From contig CAKPHD010000009.1 in the NCBI GenBank assembly GCA_934155625.1, forward strand, positions 1 to 44,263: DNA of 44,263 bases, written 5' to 3'. The position numbers and the translations under genes are program-made. The notes under the pieces are model-generated. The model saw only the letters and a program-made list of their open reading frames with translations, was not told the origin of the DNA and did not search any database. The stretch's first letter is position 1, and each line of letters opens with the position of its first letter. This document shows, in pieces, positions 15,474 through 24,136 of the stretch. The DNA comes from an uncultured Clostridia bacterium. GTDB taxonomy: Bacteria > Bacillota > Clostridia > TANB77 > CAG-508.

Positions 15474-17006
15474 ATGGAAACAAAACCAGTAATGCTAATG
15501 ATATTAGATGGATTTGGGATAAACGAAAAAGAAGATGGAAATGCTGTTAAATTAGCCAATACACCTAATATAGACAAACTAATGAAAAAATATCAAACAA
15601 CTAAGATCTATACAAGTGGGTTAAAAGTTGGATTACCAGATGGACAAATGGGAAATTCAGAAGTAGGGCACACAAATATAGGAGCAGGAAGAATCGTATA
15701 TCAAGAATTAACTAAAATAACAAAATCAATTGAAGACGGAGATTTTTTTGCAATTCCAGAATTTATAGAAGCAATAGAAAATTGTAAAAAATATAATTCA
15801 AAATTACACATATTAGGACTTTTGTCAGATGGTGGAGTTCATAGTCATATACGTCATTTATATGGATTGCTAGAAATGGCAAAACGTAGAGATTTTGAAA
15901 ATGTATATGTACATTGCTTTTTAGATGGTAGAGATACACCACCAGCATCAGCAGAAGGATATATTACTCAATTAGAAGAAAAAATGAGAGAAAAAGGTAT
16001 TGGAAAGATAGCAAGTTTATCTGGAAGATATTATGCAATGGATAGAGACAAAAGATGGGACAGAGTTAAAAAATGTTATGATGCGCTTGTAAATGGTGAA
16101 GGAAACAAATCAACATCTGCAACAATAGCAATAGAAGATTCTTATCAAAAGGAAGTATTTGATGAATTTGTTGAACCAACTGTAATATGCAATGGTGAAA
16201 CACCAATTGCAACAATACAAGAACATGATTCAGTAATATTCTTTAACTTTAGGCCAGATAGAGCTAGAGAAATAACAAGAGCAATTGTTGATAAGAATTT
16301 TGAAGATTTTGAAACAAAGAAAATGGATACTTATTTTGTATGTTTCACAAACTATGATGAAACAATGCCAAATGTAAAAATTGCATTCAAAAAAGAACCA
16401 TTAGTAAACACATTTGGAGAAGTAATTAGTAAAAAAGGATTAACTCAATTACGTATAGCAGAAACAGAGAAATATGCACATGTTACATTCTTCTTTAATG
16501 GTGGAGAAGAAAAACAATATCCAGGAGAAGACAGAATATTAGTTCCATCACCAAAAGTTGCAACATATGATATGCAACCTGAAATGAGTGCAAGAGAGGT
16601 AACAGAAAAAGTTGTTGAAGCAATAAATACTGACAAGTATAATGCAATAATATTAAACTTTGCAAATCCAGATATGGTAGGACATACAGGAAGTTTACCT
16701 GCTGCAATAAAGGCAGTAGAAACAATTGATGAATGTGTTGGAAAAGTAGTAAAAGCAATGCTTGAACACCATGGAACAATGTTGATAACAGCAGACCATG
16801 GAAATTGTGAGCAAATGATTGATTATACAACAGGCGAACCACATACTGCACATACAACAAACCCTGTACCACTAATATTAGTAACAGAAAATACAGAACT
16901 AAAAATAAAAGAAGGAAAACTTGCAGATTTAGCACCAACAATGTTAGAATTATTAAATATTGAAAAACCAGAGGAAATGACAGGTGAAAGTATTCTAGTA
17001 AAATAA
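15474..17006 (+). CDS. gpmI: 2,3-bisphosphoglycerate-independent phosphoglycerate mutase
   Basis: Converts 3-phosphoglycerate to 2-phosphoglycerate with two manganese ions. An alkaline-phosphatase-fold enzyme of 510 residues, the standard length when started at ATG 15474; in-frame ATG 15465 and an earlier frame start are judged too close to, or upstream of, the AAAGGG site. D12 (LDGFG) and the phosphorylated serine S62 (GNSEVGH) match the numbering of characterised Bacillus-type enzymes. Further motifs are DGGVHSH, FLDGRDTPP, FNFRPDRAREITRA and the C-terminal metal site TADHGNCEQM with HTAHTTNPVP. Confidence 0.96.
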   Translation: METKPVMLMILDGFGINEKEDGNAVKLANTPNIDKLMKKYQTTKIYTSGLKVGLPDGQMGNSEVGHTNIGAGRIVYQELTKITKSIEDGDFFAIPEFIEAIENCKKYNSKLHILGLLSDGGVHSHIRHLYGLLEMAKRRDFENVYVHCFLDGRDTPPASAEGYITQLEEKMREKGIGKIASLSGRYYAMDRDKRWDRVKKCYDALVNGEGNKSTSATIAIEDSYQKEVFDEFVEPTVICNGETPIATIQEHDSVIFFNFRPDRAREITRAIVDKNFEDFETKKMDTYFVCFTNYDETMPNVKIAFKKEPLVNTFGEVISKKGLTQLRIAETEKYAHVTFFFNGGEEKQYPGEDRILVPSPKVATYDMQPEMSAREVTEKVVEAINTDKYNAIILNFANPDMVGHTGSLPAAIKAVETIDECVGKVVKAMLEHHGTMLITADHGNCEQMIDYTTGEPHTAHTTNPVPLILVTENTELKIKEGKLADLAPTMLELLNIEKPEEMTGESILVK

Positions 17007-17019
17007 AGGGTGAAAAAAG

Positions 17020-17685
17020 TTGTTAAATAGTAGCAAAAGAATAAAAAAAATATATGAAGAAATTCAACAAAAAATATTTTATGCAGTGCCTGGAAAATGG
17101 GAAGAATTATATCTTTATGCTTCAATAATCGATAGACTTGGAACGGTTCAAACAGGAGAAATGTATTTTTACTTTTTGCCAAAAGGGTTATTAAAGAGAA
17201 AATTCATTAATGTTTATGAAGTACCAAGTAAATATGATATAGAAGAAGAAGAATATATGAAACTTGTTAAATTATTATATGAACAAATAAAACTATTGAG
17301 AAAAGAATTTGAAAAAGAAAACCAAAAAGTATGGTCAAATATAACAATTTCTATTAAAAACAATAGGTTTAAAGTAGAGTATAATTATGATAATTTATTA
17401 GGGGTACAAGAGGAATATTATGACCATCATATTTTTTGGAGAAATAAATATTTACATATTGAGCCACATGGAAGAAAAGAAAAGGATGCAATAGAGCAGT
17501 ATTTAAAAAACAGACAATTTAGCAAGAAAAAAGATGAAGAATATGACATGGGGTTGTATCAAAAAATGCATACAAATATAATAACATATGAAACAACAGA
17601 TACAAAAGAAAATCAAAAAGTAGAATATCTTGCAACAAAGCAAGAAGATAAAAAAGTTAAAAATCAAATTTTATGTAATAAGTGA
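17020..17685 (+). CDS. YezG-like (DUF600) immunity protein homologue
   Basis: A 221-residue protein starting at TTG 17020 after AGGGTG, 13 bases after gpmI. Residues ~5-150 follow the YezG/DUF600 pattern: IKKIYEEIQQKIFYAVPGKW, then EELYLYA, an acidic middle, a long LLYEQIKLLRKEFEKENQKVW helix, and the closing NITISIKNNRFKVEYNYDNL. Bacillus YezG neutralises the LXG nuclease toxin YeeF. No LXG toxin gene is present here, so this copy is an orphan immunity gene or has been reassigned. The ~60 C-terminal residues are charged and not part of the recognised domain. It overlaps the ribosome binding site of the next gene. Confidence 0.75.
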   Translation: MLNSSKRIKKIYEEIQQKIFYAVPGKWEELYLYASIIDRLGTVQTGEMYFYFLPKGLLKRKFINVYEVPSKYDIEEEEYMKLVKLLYEQIKLLRKEFEKENQKVWSNITISIKNNRFKVEYNYDNLLGVQEEYYDHHIFWRNKYLHIEPHGRKEKDAIEQYLKNRQFSKKKDEEYDMGLYQKMHTNIITYETTDTKENQKVEYLATKQEDKKVKNQILCNK

Positions 17686-17699
17686 AAGGAGCAATTAAA

Positions 17700-18392
17700 A
17701 TGATTTATTCAAAAGAATTAGAAAATATGTGCCATGTTGCAAAAGGAGTAGACCATGGACCAGCACCAATCCCAGAAGAAGGAAAATGGGTAAAAGCAAA
17801 AGATATTAAAGATATATCAGGATTAACACATGGTATTGGATGGTGTGCACCACAACAAGGAGCATGTAAATTAACCTTAAATGTAAAAGATGGAATAATC
17901 CAAGAAGCATTAATAGAAACAATTGGATGTTCAGGAATGACACATTCAGCTGCAATGGCAGGAGAAATTTTAACAGGAAAAACAATATTAGAAGCGCTAA
18001 ACACAGATTTAGTATGTGATGCTATAAATACTGCTATGAGAGAATTATTCTTACAAATAGTATATGGTAGAACACAAACTGCATTCTCAGAAGGTGGACT
18101 TCCAGTAGGAGCTGGACTTGAAGATTTAGGAAAAGGACATACATCACAAGTTGGAACAATTTATTCAAGTACTTTAAAAGGACCAAGATATTTACAATTA
18201 ACAGAAGGTTATATTGTAGAATTAGGTTTAGATAAAGATGATCAAATAATTGGTTATAAATATGTTCATATGGGAAAAATGATGGATAACATCAAAAAAG
18301 GAATAGACCCAATGGAAGCTATAGAAAAAGCTTCTAGTACATATGGAAGATTTGATGAGGCTGTTAAGAAGATTGACCCAAGAGAGGAATAA
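17700..18392 (+). CDS. NifU/IscU-like iron-sulfur scaffold-type protein
   Basis: A 230-residue protein started at ATG 17700, eight bases after AAAGGAG; a GTG at 17682 lies before that site. Cysteines lie in GWCAPQQGACKL and in IETIGCSGMTHSAAMAGE, the latter resembling the first ligand loop of NifU/IscU scaffolds. It lacks the standard third ligand region in the usual place. The protein belongs to a clostridial group consistently paired with the GGGtGRT family, as here (60 bases downstream). A role in cluster assembly is assumed from family naming and is not demonstrated by this sequence. Confidence 0.8.
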   Translation: MIYSKELENMCHVAKGVDHGPAPIPEEGKWVKAKDIKDISGLTHGIGWCAPQQGACKLTLNVKDGIIQEALIETIGCSGMTHSAAMAGEILTGKTILEALNTDLVCDAINTAMRELFLQIVYGRTQTAFSEGGLPVGAGLEDLGKGHTSQVGTIYSSTLKGPRYLQLTEGYIVELGLDKDDQIIGYKYVHMGKMMDNIKKGIDPMEAIEKASSTYGRFDEAVKKIDPREE

Positions 18393-18452
18393 AGATAGAT
18401 AAGACAAAGGGAAAATGTGTTCCCTTACAATATAAAAATAGGAGGAATAAAA

Positions 18453-19454
18453 ATGGCAGTAACATTTGAAAGTTATGAAAGAAGAATAGATCAAATAAAA
18501 CCAGTAATGGAAAAATACGGAATAAAAGACTTTGAAGATGCATTAAAAATATGTACAGACAAAGGATTTAATCCATACGAAATAGTAAAAGGAGTACAAC
18601 CAATATGTTTTGAAAATGCAGCTTGGGCATATACATTAGGAGCTGCAATAGCAATCAAAAAAGGATGCACAAAAGCAGCAGATGCAGCAAAAGCAATTGG
18701 AGAAGGATTACAAGCATTTTGTATTCCAGGTTCTGTTGCAGATGACAGAAAAGTAGGATTAGGACATGGAAACTTAGCATCAATGTTATTATCAGAAGAT
18801 ACAAAATGTTTTGCATTCTTAGCAGGACATGAAAGCTTTGCAGCAGCAGAAGGTGCTATTGGTATAGCAAAATCTGCAAATAAAGTTAGAAAAGAACCAT
18901 TAAGAGTAATATTAAATGGTTTAGGAAAAGATGCAGCACAAGTAATTTCAAGAATAAATGGATTTACATATGTAAAAACAGATTTTGACTTCTTTACTGG
19001 AAAAGTAAATGTAGTAGAAGAAATTAAATATTCAGATGGTGAAAGAAGCCAAGTAAGATGCTACGGAGCTAATGATGTTAGAGAAGGTGTAGCAATAATG
19101 TGGATGGAAGATGTTGATGTATCTATTACAGGTAACTCAACAAATCCAACAAGATTCCAACACCCAGTTGCAGGAACATATAAAAAAGAAAGAATAGAAG
19201 CAGGAAAGAAATACTTCTCAGTTGCTTCAGGTGGTGGAACAGGTAGAACACTTCACCCAGATAATATGGCTGCTGGACCAGCTTCATATGGTATGACAGA
19301 TACTATGGGAAGAATGCACTCAGATGCACAATTTGCAGGTTCATCTTCAGTACCAGCACATGTAGAAATGATGGGACTAATCGGTATGGGTAATAACCCA
19401 ATGGTTGGTGCATCAGTTGCAGTAGCAGTAGCAGTAGAAGAAGCTATGAAATAA
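18453..19454 (+). CDS. GGGtGRT family protein
   Basis: A 333-residue protein carrying the name-giving motif in VASGGGTGRTLHPDNMA, plus other conserved-looking glycine-rich segments (GLGHGNLASMLL, LGAAIAIKKG). ATG 18453 follows GGAGG at 18441-18445; an upstream in-frame ATG (18417) lacks a ribosome binding site. The GGGtGRT family has no established biochemical role, but it sits next to NifU-like genes in many Clostridia, as here. The repeated Gly-Thr/Gly-Arg loop suggests phosphate or nucleotide binding, which is inference. Terminated by a hairpin before eno. Confidence 0.88.
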   Translation: MAVTFESYERRIDQIKPVMEKYGIKDFEDALKICTDKGFNPYEIVKGVQPICFENAAWAYTLGAAIAIKKGCTKAADAAKAIGEGLQAFCIPGSVADDRKVGLGHGNLASMLLSEDTKCFAFLAGHESFAAAEGAIGIAKSANKVRKEPLRVILNGLGKDAAQVISRINGFTYVKTDFDFFTGKVNVVEEIKYSDGERSQVRCYGANDVREGVAIMWMEDVDVSITGNSTNPTRFQHPVAGTYKKERIEAGKKYFSVASGGGTGRTLHPDNMAAGPASYGMTDTMGRMHSDAQFAGSSSVPAHVEMMGLIGMGNNPMVGASVAVAVAVEEAMK

Positions 19455-19475
19455 ATTATATAGTATATAAATGAA

Positions 19476-19524
19476 AAAAAAGGCGAAGTGAATGATAAAC
19501 TTTATCAATTGCTTTGCTCTTTTT
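19476..19524 (+). terminator. Rho-independent terminator after the GGGtGRT gene
   Basis: An A-rich left arm containing AAGGCGAAGTGAATGATAAA pairs imperfectly with TTTATCAATTGCTTTGCTC, followed by a run of T. It separates the long glycolysis operon from eno. Confidence 0.7.
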
Positions 19525-19589
19525 GATTAACTTTTTAACAAGTGTTTCATAATATAGATAGAATAAAAATGAGAAAGGAATGAATTATT

Positions 19590-20897
19590 ATGAAAAATTA
19601 TTTAGAAATTGAAAACATAAGAGCTTTAGAGGTATTAGACTCAAGAGGAAATCCAACCGTACAAGTTACAGTAGAATTAATAGATGGATCAGTTGGGGTT
19701 GCAATGGTACCATCAGGAGCTTCAACAGGAGCATTTGAAGCAGTTGAATTAAGAGATGGAGATTCATCAAGATATATGGGAAAAGGTGTATTAAAGGCAG
19801 TAGAAAATGTAAATACAATAATAGCACCAGAATTAGAAGGAATGAATGCATATGATCAACCTGCAATTGATAAAGCACTTATCGAATTAGACGGAACAGA
19901 AAATAAAGGAAGATTAGGAGCTAATGCTACATTAGGAGTATCTTTAGCAGTTGCAAAAGCAGCAGCAGAATCATTAGGAATGGAATTATATAAATATATC
20001 GGTGGAGTTAATGCAAAAACAATGCCAGTTCCAATGATGAACATTATGAATGGTGGAAAACATGCTGATTCAACATTAAGTGTTCAAGAATTTATGATTA
20101 TGCCAGTTGGGGCAAAATCATTTAAAGAATGTTTACGTATGTGTGCTGAAATTTACCATACATTAAAGAAAGTATTAAAAGCAAAAGGATTAGGAACAGG
20201 TGTTGGAGATGAAGGTGGATTTGCACCAAATGTTAAAGACGAAGACGAAGCACTTCAATTAATTGTAGAAGCTATCAAAGAAGCTGGATACAAACCAGGA
20301 GAAGAAGTATGCTTAGCATTAGACTTAGCAGCAACAGAAATGTATGATGAAGCTAAAAAGATAGGAAAAGAAGGATGCTATCATTTCTGGAAAATTAACG
20401 AAACAAAAACATGTGATGAAATGATAGACTTCATAGCAGACTTATGTGAAAGATATCCAATAATCTCAGTAGAAGATGGATTAGCAGAAGAAGACTGGGA
20501 TGGATGGAAAAAACTAACAGACAGATTAGGAGAAAAAGTTCAATTAGTTGGTGATGACTTATTTGTAACCAATATTAAGAGATTACAAAAAGGTTTAGAT
20601 TTAGGAGTTACAAACAGTATCCTTATAAAATTAAACCAAATCGGAACATTAACAGAAACATTAGATGCTATTGAATTAGCAAAGAAAAACGGTTATACAG
20701 CTGTTGTATCACACAGAAGTGGTGAAACAGAAGATACAACATTAGCTGATGTTGCTGTTGCTACAAATGCTGGACAAATAAAAACAGGAGCACCTTGTAG
20801 AACAGATAGAGTTGCAAAATATAACAGATTACTAAATATCGAAAACGAATTAGATGATATTGCAATATATCCTGGAAGAAAAGGATTAAACAAATAA
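19590..20897 (+). CDS. eno: enolase
   Basis: Dehydrates 2-phosphoglycerate to phosphoenolpyruvate with magnesium. The 435 residues are full length: LDSRGNPTVQV and VPSGASTGAFEAVELRDGD at the N-terminus, GVGDEGGFAPN, metal ligands in LALDLAATE, ISVEDGLAEEDW and LVGDDLFVTN, the catalytic Lys in ILIKLNQIGTLTET, and SHRSGETEDTTLADVAV with the closing GQIKTGAPCRTDR. ATG 19590 follows GAAAGGAAT. It is transcribed separately from the rest of the cluster. No convincing -35/-10 pair was seen in the 60 bases upstream. Confidence 0.97.
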   Translation: MKNYLEIENIRALEVLDSRGNPTVQVTVELIDGSVGVAMVPSGASTGAFEAVELRDGDSSRYMGKGVLKAVENVNTIIAPELEGMNAYDQPAIDKALIELDGTENKGRLGANATLGVSLAVAKAAAESLGMELYKYIGGVNAKTMPVPMMNIMNGGKHADSTLSVQEFMIMPVGAKSFKECLRMCAEIYHTLKKVLKAKGLGTGVGDEGGFAPNVKDEDEALQLIVEAIKEAGYKPGEEVCLALDLAATEMYDEAKKIGKEGCYHFWKINETKTCDEMIDFIADLCERYPIISVEDGLAEEDWDGWKKLTDRLGEKVQLVGDDLFVTNIKRLQKGLDLGVTNSILIKLNQIGTLTETLDAIELAKKNGYTAVVSHRSGETEDTTLADVAVATNAGQIKTGAPCRTDRVAKYNRLLNIENELDDIAIYPGRKGLNK

Positions 20898-20923
20898 TTA
20901 CAATTCAAGTTCAGATATTTATA

Positions 20924-21064
20924 AATTAATACAATATTGTTTTTTATACCTTGGTGTCGCAATCTGCATATTAAAAATATTAGTATGTAGATTGCTCCAT
21001 ATCGCACTCGCATAAAGCTCGTTTAATCGCTTACGCGGTATTGCAAAACAATATTGTATTAATT
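20924..21064. repeat. long inverted repeat element B (structured core shared with element C)
   Basis: The 5' arm from 20924 is perfectly complementary over 20 bases to the 3' arm ending 21064, and TACC/GGTA closes the inner end. The core contains a second stem (GCAATCTGCATATTA with TAGTATGTAGATTGC, 15 pairs counting wobbles) and a GC-richer block (TCGCTTACGCGG). Long stretches are identical to element C at 29703-29846: the ACCTTGGTGTCGCAATCT block, GTAGATTGCTCCATATCGCA and ATCGCTTACGCGGTATT. It lies between eno and its terminator. Candidate MITE-like mobile repeat or multi-stem RNA. Confidence 0.85.
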
Positions 21065-21115
21065 CCCTAAAATAATTTAATGTAGTATTGAATTAAATAA
21101 TATTTTTTATAAAAT

Positions 21116-21148
21116 AAAAAAGTATAAGAAAAAACTTGTACTTTTTTT
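21116..21148 (+). terminator. terminator after eno and element B
   Basis: AAAAAAGTATAAG (21116-21128) pairs with CTTGTACTTTTTT (21135-21147), loop AAAAAA, with the T tract inside and after the right arm. It overlaps the -35 of the rfb promoter. Confidence 0.65.
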
Positions 21149-21164
21149 AATTTAATGATATGAT
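21136..21164 (+). promoter_or_regulatory. promoter of the dTDP-rhamnose operon
   Basis: TTGTAC (21136-21141), a 17-base spacer and TATGAT (21159-21164), about 50 bases before rfbD. The -35 is part of the right arm of the eno terminator. Confidence 0.6.
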
Positions 21165-21214
21165 ATACACGAAAAAATTAGAATTAAGTCTAAAATTAGA
21201 AAGGAAGATATATT

Positions 21215-22087
21215 ATGAAAATTTTAGTAACTGGTGCTAATGGAATGTTAGCAAAAGAAGTTAAAGAAAAATTCAGTAAAGAAAATGAAATAATAGCAAC
21301 AGATGTAGCCGAACTAGACATTACAAATGAAAAAGCAGTAATGGACTATGTAATGGAAATAAAACCAGATTACATCATAAATTGTGCAGCATATACAGCT
21401 GTAGATAAAGCTGAAGAAAATTACGAATTAGCAGATAAAATAAATGGTGATGGTCCAGCAAATTTAGCGAAAGCAGCCAAAACAGCAGGAACAAAATTAG
21501 TACATATTTCAACAGATTATGTATTTGGTGGAAACTTAGACGTTTCTAAAGATTATAAAGAAGATGATGCAAAAGCACCTGTAACAGCATATGGAAAAAC
21601 TAAATTACGTGGTGAACAAGGAATTGAAGAAAATATGGATGAATACTATATTTTCAGAACTGCTTGGTTATATGGAGTTGGAGGAAATAATTTTGTGAAA
21701 ACAATGACAAAATTAGGTTCAACAAGAGATGAAATAAATGTAGTAGCAGATCAACATGGAAGCCCAACATACGCAAAAGACTTAACAGAAATAATATATC
21801 AAGCAATATCTAAAAAAATACCATTTGGAATATATAATGCAACAAATGAAGGATATACAACATGGTATGAATTTACAAAAGAAATACTTGCAGAACAAGG
21901 TATTGAATGCAAAGTAAATCCTGTAACAACAGAAGAATACATAGAAATGATGAAAATTACACAAGCCAAAAGACCATTTAATTCTCAAATGTCAAAAGCA
22001 AAATTAGAAGCATGTGGAATTAAAGTTCCAGAATGGAAAGATGGTTTAAAAAGATATTTAGAAGAAGCCAAAAACTTGGAACAATAG
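21215..22087 (+). CDS. rfbD: dTDP-4-dehydrorhamnose reductase
   Basis: Last enzyme of dTDP-L-rhamnose synthesis, reducing dTDP-4-dehydro-L-rhamnose with NAD(P)H. A 290-residue short-chain dehydrogenase: nucleotide-binding LVTGANGMLAKEV at the N-terminus, INCAAYTAVDKAE, STDYVFGG, and the catalytic YxxxK in TAYGKTKLRGE. ATG 21215 follows GAAAGGAAG. It opens the operon, followed by rfbA, the zeta module, rfbC and rfbB. Confidence 0.95.
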   Translation: MKILVTGANGMLAKEVKEKFSKENEIIATDVAELDITNEKAVMDYVMEIKPDYIINCAAYTAVDKAEENYELADKINGDGPANLAKAAKTAGTKLVHISTDYVFGGNLDVSKDYKEDDAKAPVTAYGKTKLRGEQGIEENMDEYYIFRTAWLYGVGGNNFVKTMTKLGSTRDEINVVADQHGSPTYAKDLTEIIYQAISKKIPFGIYNATNEGYTTWYEFTKEILAEQGIECKVNPVTTEEYIEMMKITQAKRPFNSQMSKAKLEACGIKVPEWKDGLKRYLEEAKNLEQ

Positions 22088-22102
22088 AAAGGAAGTAATA
22101 TT

Positions 22103-22987
22103 ATGAAAAACAGAAAAGGAATTATTTTAGCAGGGGGAAGTGGAACAAGACTATATCCATTAACACTTGCAATTTCAAAACAAATTATGCCAGTATATGA
22201 TAAGCCAATGATATATTATCCATTATCAATGCTAATGCTAGCGAACATAAGAGATGTATTAATAATTTCTACTCCTAGAGATGTAAAAGTATTTGAAGAA
22301 TTATTAGGTGATGGAACAAAATGGGGAATGAATTTTAGTTATGCAGTACAAGACAAACCAAGAGGACTTGCTGATGCATTTATTATTGGAGAAGAATTCA
22401 TTGGTGATGATGATGTTGCAATGGTTTTAGGAGATAATATATTCTTTGGACAAAGTTTAACAGAAAAACTAGAAAGAGTATCAAATGAACATGATTTTGC
22501 AACAGTATTTGGGTATCCAGTAAAAGATCCAAGAGCATATGGTGTTGTTGAGATGGATGAAAATAATAATGCTATATCACTTGAAGAAAAACCAGAACAT
22601 CCAAAATCAAATTTATGTGTACCTGGACTATATTTCTATCCAAATGATGTAATTCAAATTGCAAAACAAGTAAAGCCATCAGCAAGAGGCGAAATAGAAA
22701 TAACAGCTGTTAATGAAGAATATTTAAGACAAAAAAGATTGAAAGTAGAAAGACTAGGTAGAGGCTTAGCTTGGCTTGATACTGGAACACATTCAGATTT
22801 GCTAGAGGCTGCTAATTTTGTAAAGACAATAGAAAATAGACAAGGAATGCAAGTTTCATGCCCAGAAGAAATTGCATATAGAAAAAAATGGATAGATAAA
22901 GAAAAATTATTAGAAATAATAAAACCATTCTTAAAAACAGAATATGGAAAATATTTAAAAAACTTAGCTGAAGGAAAAATTCTTTAA
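22103..22987 (+). CDS. rfbA: glucose-1-phosphate thymidylyltransferase
   Basis: First enzyme of the dTDP-L-rhamnose pathway, joining glucose 1-phosphate and dTTP. The 294 residues have the nucleotidyltransferase signature ILAGGSGTRLYPLT at the N-terminus, then KQIMPVYDKPMIYYPLS, PRGLADAFI, LGDNIFFG, SLEEKPEHPKSN and the closing LDTGTHSDLLEA, all standard for RmlA. ATG 22103 follows GAAAGGAAG. After it the operon is interrupted by a toxin module before rfbC. Confidence 0.96.
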   Translation: MKNRKGIILAGGSGTRLYPLTLAISKQIMPVYDKPMIYYPLSMLMLANIRDVLIISTPRDVKVFEELLGDGTKWGMNFSYAVQDKPRGLADAFIIGEEFIGDDDVAMVLGDNIFFGQSLTEKLERVSNEHDFATVFGYPVKDPRAYGVVEMDENNNAISLEEKPEHPKSNLCVPGLYFYPNDVIQIAKQVKPSARGEIEITAVNEEYLRQKRLKVERLGRGLAWLDTGTHSDLLEAANFVKTIENRQGMQVSCPEEIAYRKKWIDKEKLLEIIKPFLKTEYGKYLKNLAEGKIL

Positions 22988-23009
22988 TAAATAGAGAGGA
23001 AAATAAGCT

Positions 23010-23246
23010 ATGAATAATTTTGTAAAAATGGATGTTGCAATAGAAATATTGGCAGACAAAATGTCTAAAACAACTATGCAATTTTATAATACTGGCAATG
23101 AAGTTTATCACAATGAAATGGATGAACTTATGGATGAGAGAGAAAAATTATATAGTGGTGATACGGCAATTATGGATAAAATTATAAATATTTATGGAGA
23201 AGAATTAAAGAATGAATGGAGTAATGGATTTAACAGAACAATATAA
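23010..23246 (+). CDS. small protein upstream of zeta toxin, putative antitoxin
   Basis: A 78-residue acidic protein with a good ribosome binding site (AGAGGAAAA before ATG 23010), overlapping the zeta-toxin gene by 35 bases. Two helical stretches are predicted (VAIEILADKMSKTTMQFY and NEMDELMDEREKLYS). No HTH domain such as that of PezA is present; a short helical protein is in line with epsilon-type or other compact zeta antitoxins. The assignment is by position and size. Confidence 0.65.
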   Translation: MNNFVKMDVAIEILADKMSKTTMQFYNTGNEVYHNEMDELMDEREKLYSGDTAIMDKIINIYGEELKNEWSNGFNRTI

Positions 23247-24087
23247 ACTTTCTGAAAAGGAACATAATGAAATATACAACATTATTAAAAAAATGATTTT
23301 TAATAATGTAACACCAGTAGATAAACCTACGGCAATTATAGTAGGAGCTCAACCCGGTTCTGGAAAAGGCTCTTTAATAGGATATTCTAAAAGTACTTTT
23401 AAAGATAATAATATAGTAATTATTACTACAGATGATTATAAGCCATTTCATCCTAAAGCTGGTGAAATTGCAATGAAACATCCAACAAAATATTGTGAAA
23501 TAGTAGAAAAAGACAGTGCAAAATGGACTAATGAAATATTAAATTATGCAATAAAAAATAAATATAATTTCATTTTTGAATGTACTTTAAGAAATGAAAG
23601 AATTATAGAAAGAATGAAAGAGTTAAAAGAAAATGATTTCAATGTTGAAGTTAGAGCACTTGCTGTATCTTATATAGAAAGTCTATTATCTGCATATGAA
23701 AGGTATGAAAAACAAGTTGAAGCAAGAGCATGGGGAAGATTTTTTAATCCACTAAGCTATAATGAAACTTATAAAAGTATACCAAATGTTATACAGGCAA
23801 TAGAACAAAGTGATTGTTGTGATGTTTTAGAAATATATAAAAGAGGAACTGAAATAAAAAATCCGATTTTAATTTATGGAAATTATCACAAAACAAATTA
23901 TGAGCAAGAATTCAAATATGAATCAGCTAAAGAAGCAATAATGATGGCGAGAAATGAAGATTTAAATAATATTAGAAATGTCAAAGAAAGATTTATTAAA
24001 ATAAAAGAAAGCTTTGAAAGAAGAGCAAATACCTTAGAAGAAAAAGAAGGGCTAAAGCAATTAGAAGAGATAATTGACAATTACTAA
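23212..24087 (+). CDS. zeta-toxin family kinase
   Basis: A 291-residue P-loop protein of the zeta/PezT toxin family: Walker A in IIVGAQPGSGKGSLI, the family motif ITTDDYKPFHP (catalytic Asp and the DxYRxxHP-like segment), then NFIFECTLRNERIIERM and R residues in ARAWGRFF. Characterised members phosphorylate UDP-N-acetylglucosamine and block peptidoglycan synthesis. The ATG at 23212 has GGAGA 11 bases upstream, and ATG 23224 is an alternative. It lies between rfbA and rfbC, in the same orientation, with its putative antitoxin upstream. The insertion into a sugar-nucleotide operon could tie toxin expression to envelope-precursor synthesis, which is speculative. Confidence 0.88.
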   Translation: MNGVMDLTEQYKLSEKEHNEIYNIIKKMIFNNVTPVDKPTAIIVGAQPGSGKGSLIGYSKSTFKDNNIVIITTDDYKPFHPKAGEIAMKHPTKYCEIVEKDSAKWTNEILNYAIKNKYNFIFECTLRNERIIERMKELKENDFNVEVRALAVSYIESLLSAYERYEKQVEARAWGRFFNPLSYNETYKSIPNVIQAIEQSDCCDVLEIYKRGTEIKNPILIYGNYHKTNYEQEFKYESAKEAIMMARNEDLNNIRNVKERFIKIKESFERRANTLEEKEGLKQLEEIIDNY

Positions 24088-24136
24088 AAGTAATGATATT
24101 ATTGTGAATAAAAATACAGACGAAAGGAAGAGAATA

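Noticed and set aside
18417..18452. Extended N-terminus of the GGGtGRT protein
   Set aside because: The GGAGG at 18441-18445 lies between the upstream ATG and the start at 18453, which gives the family N-terminus.
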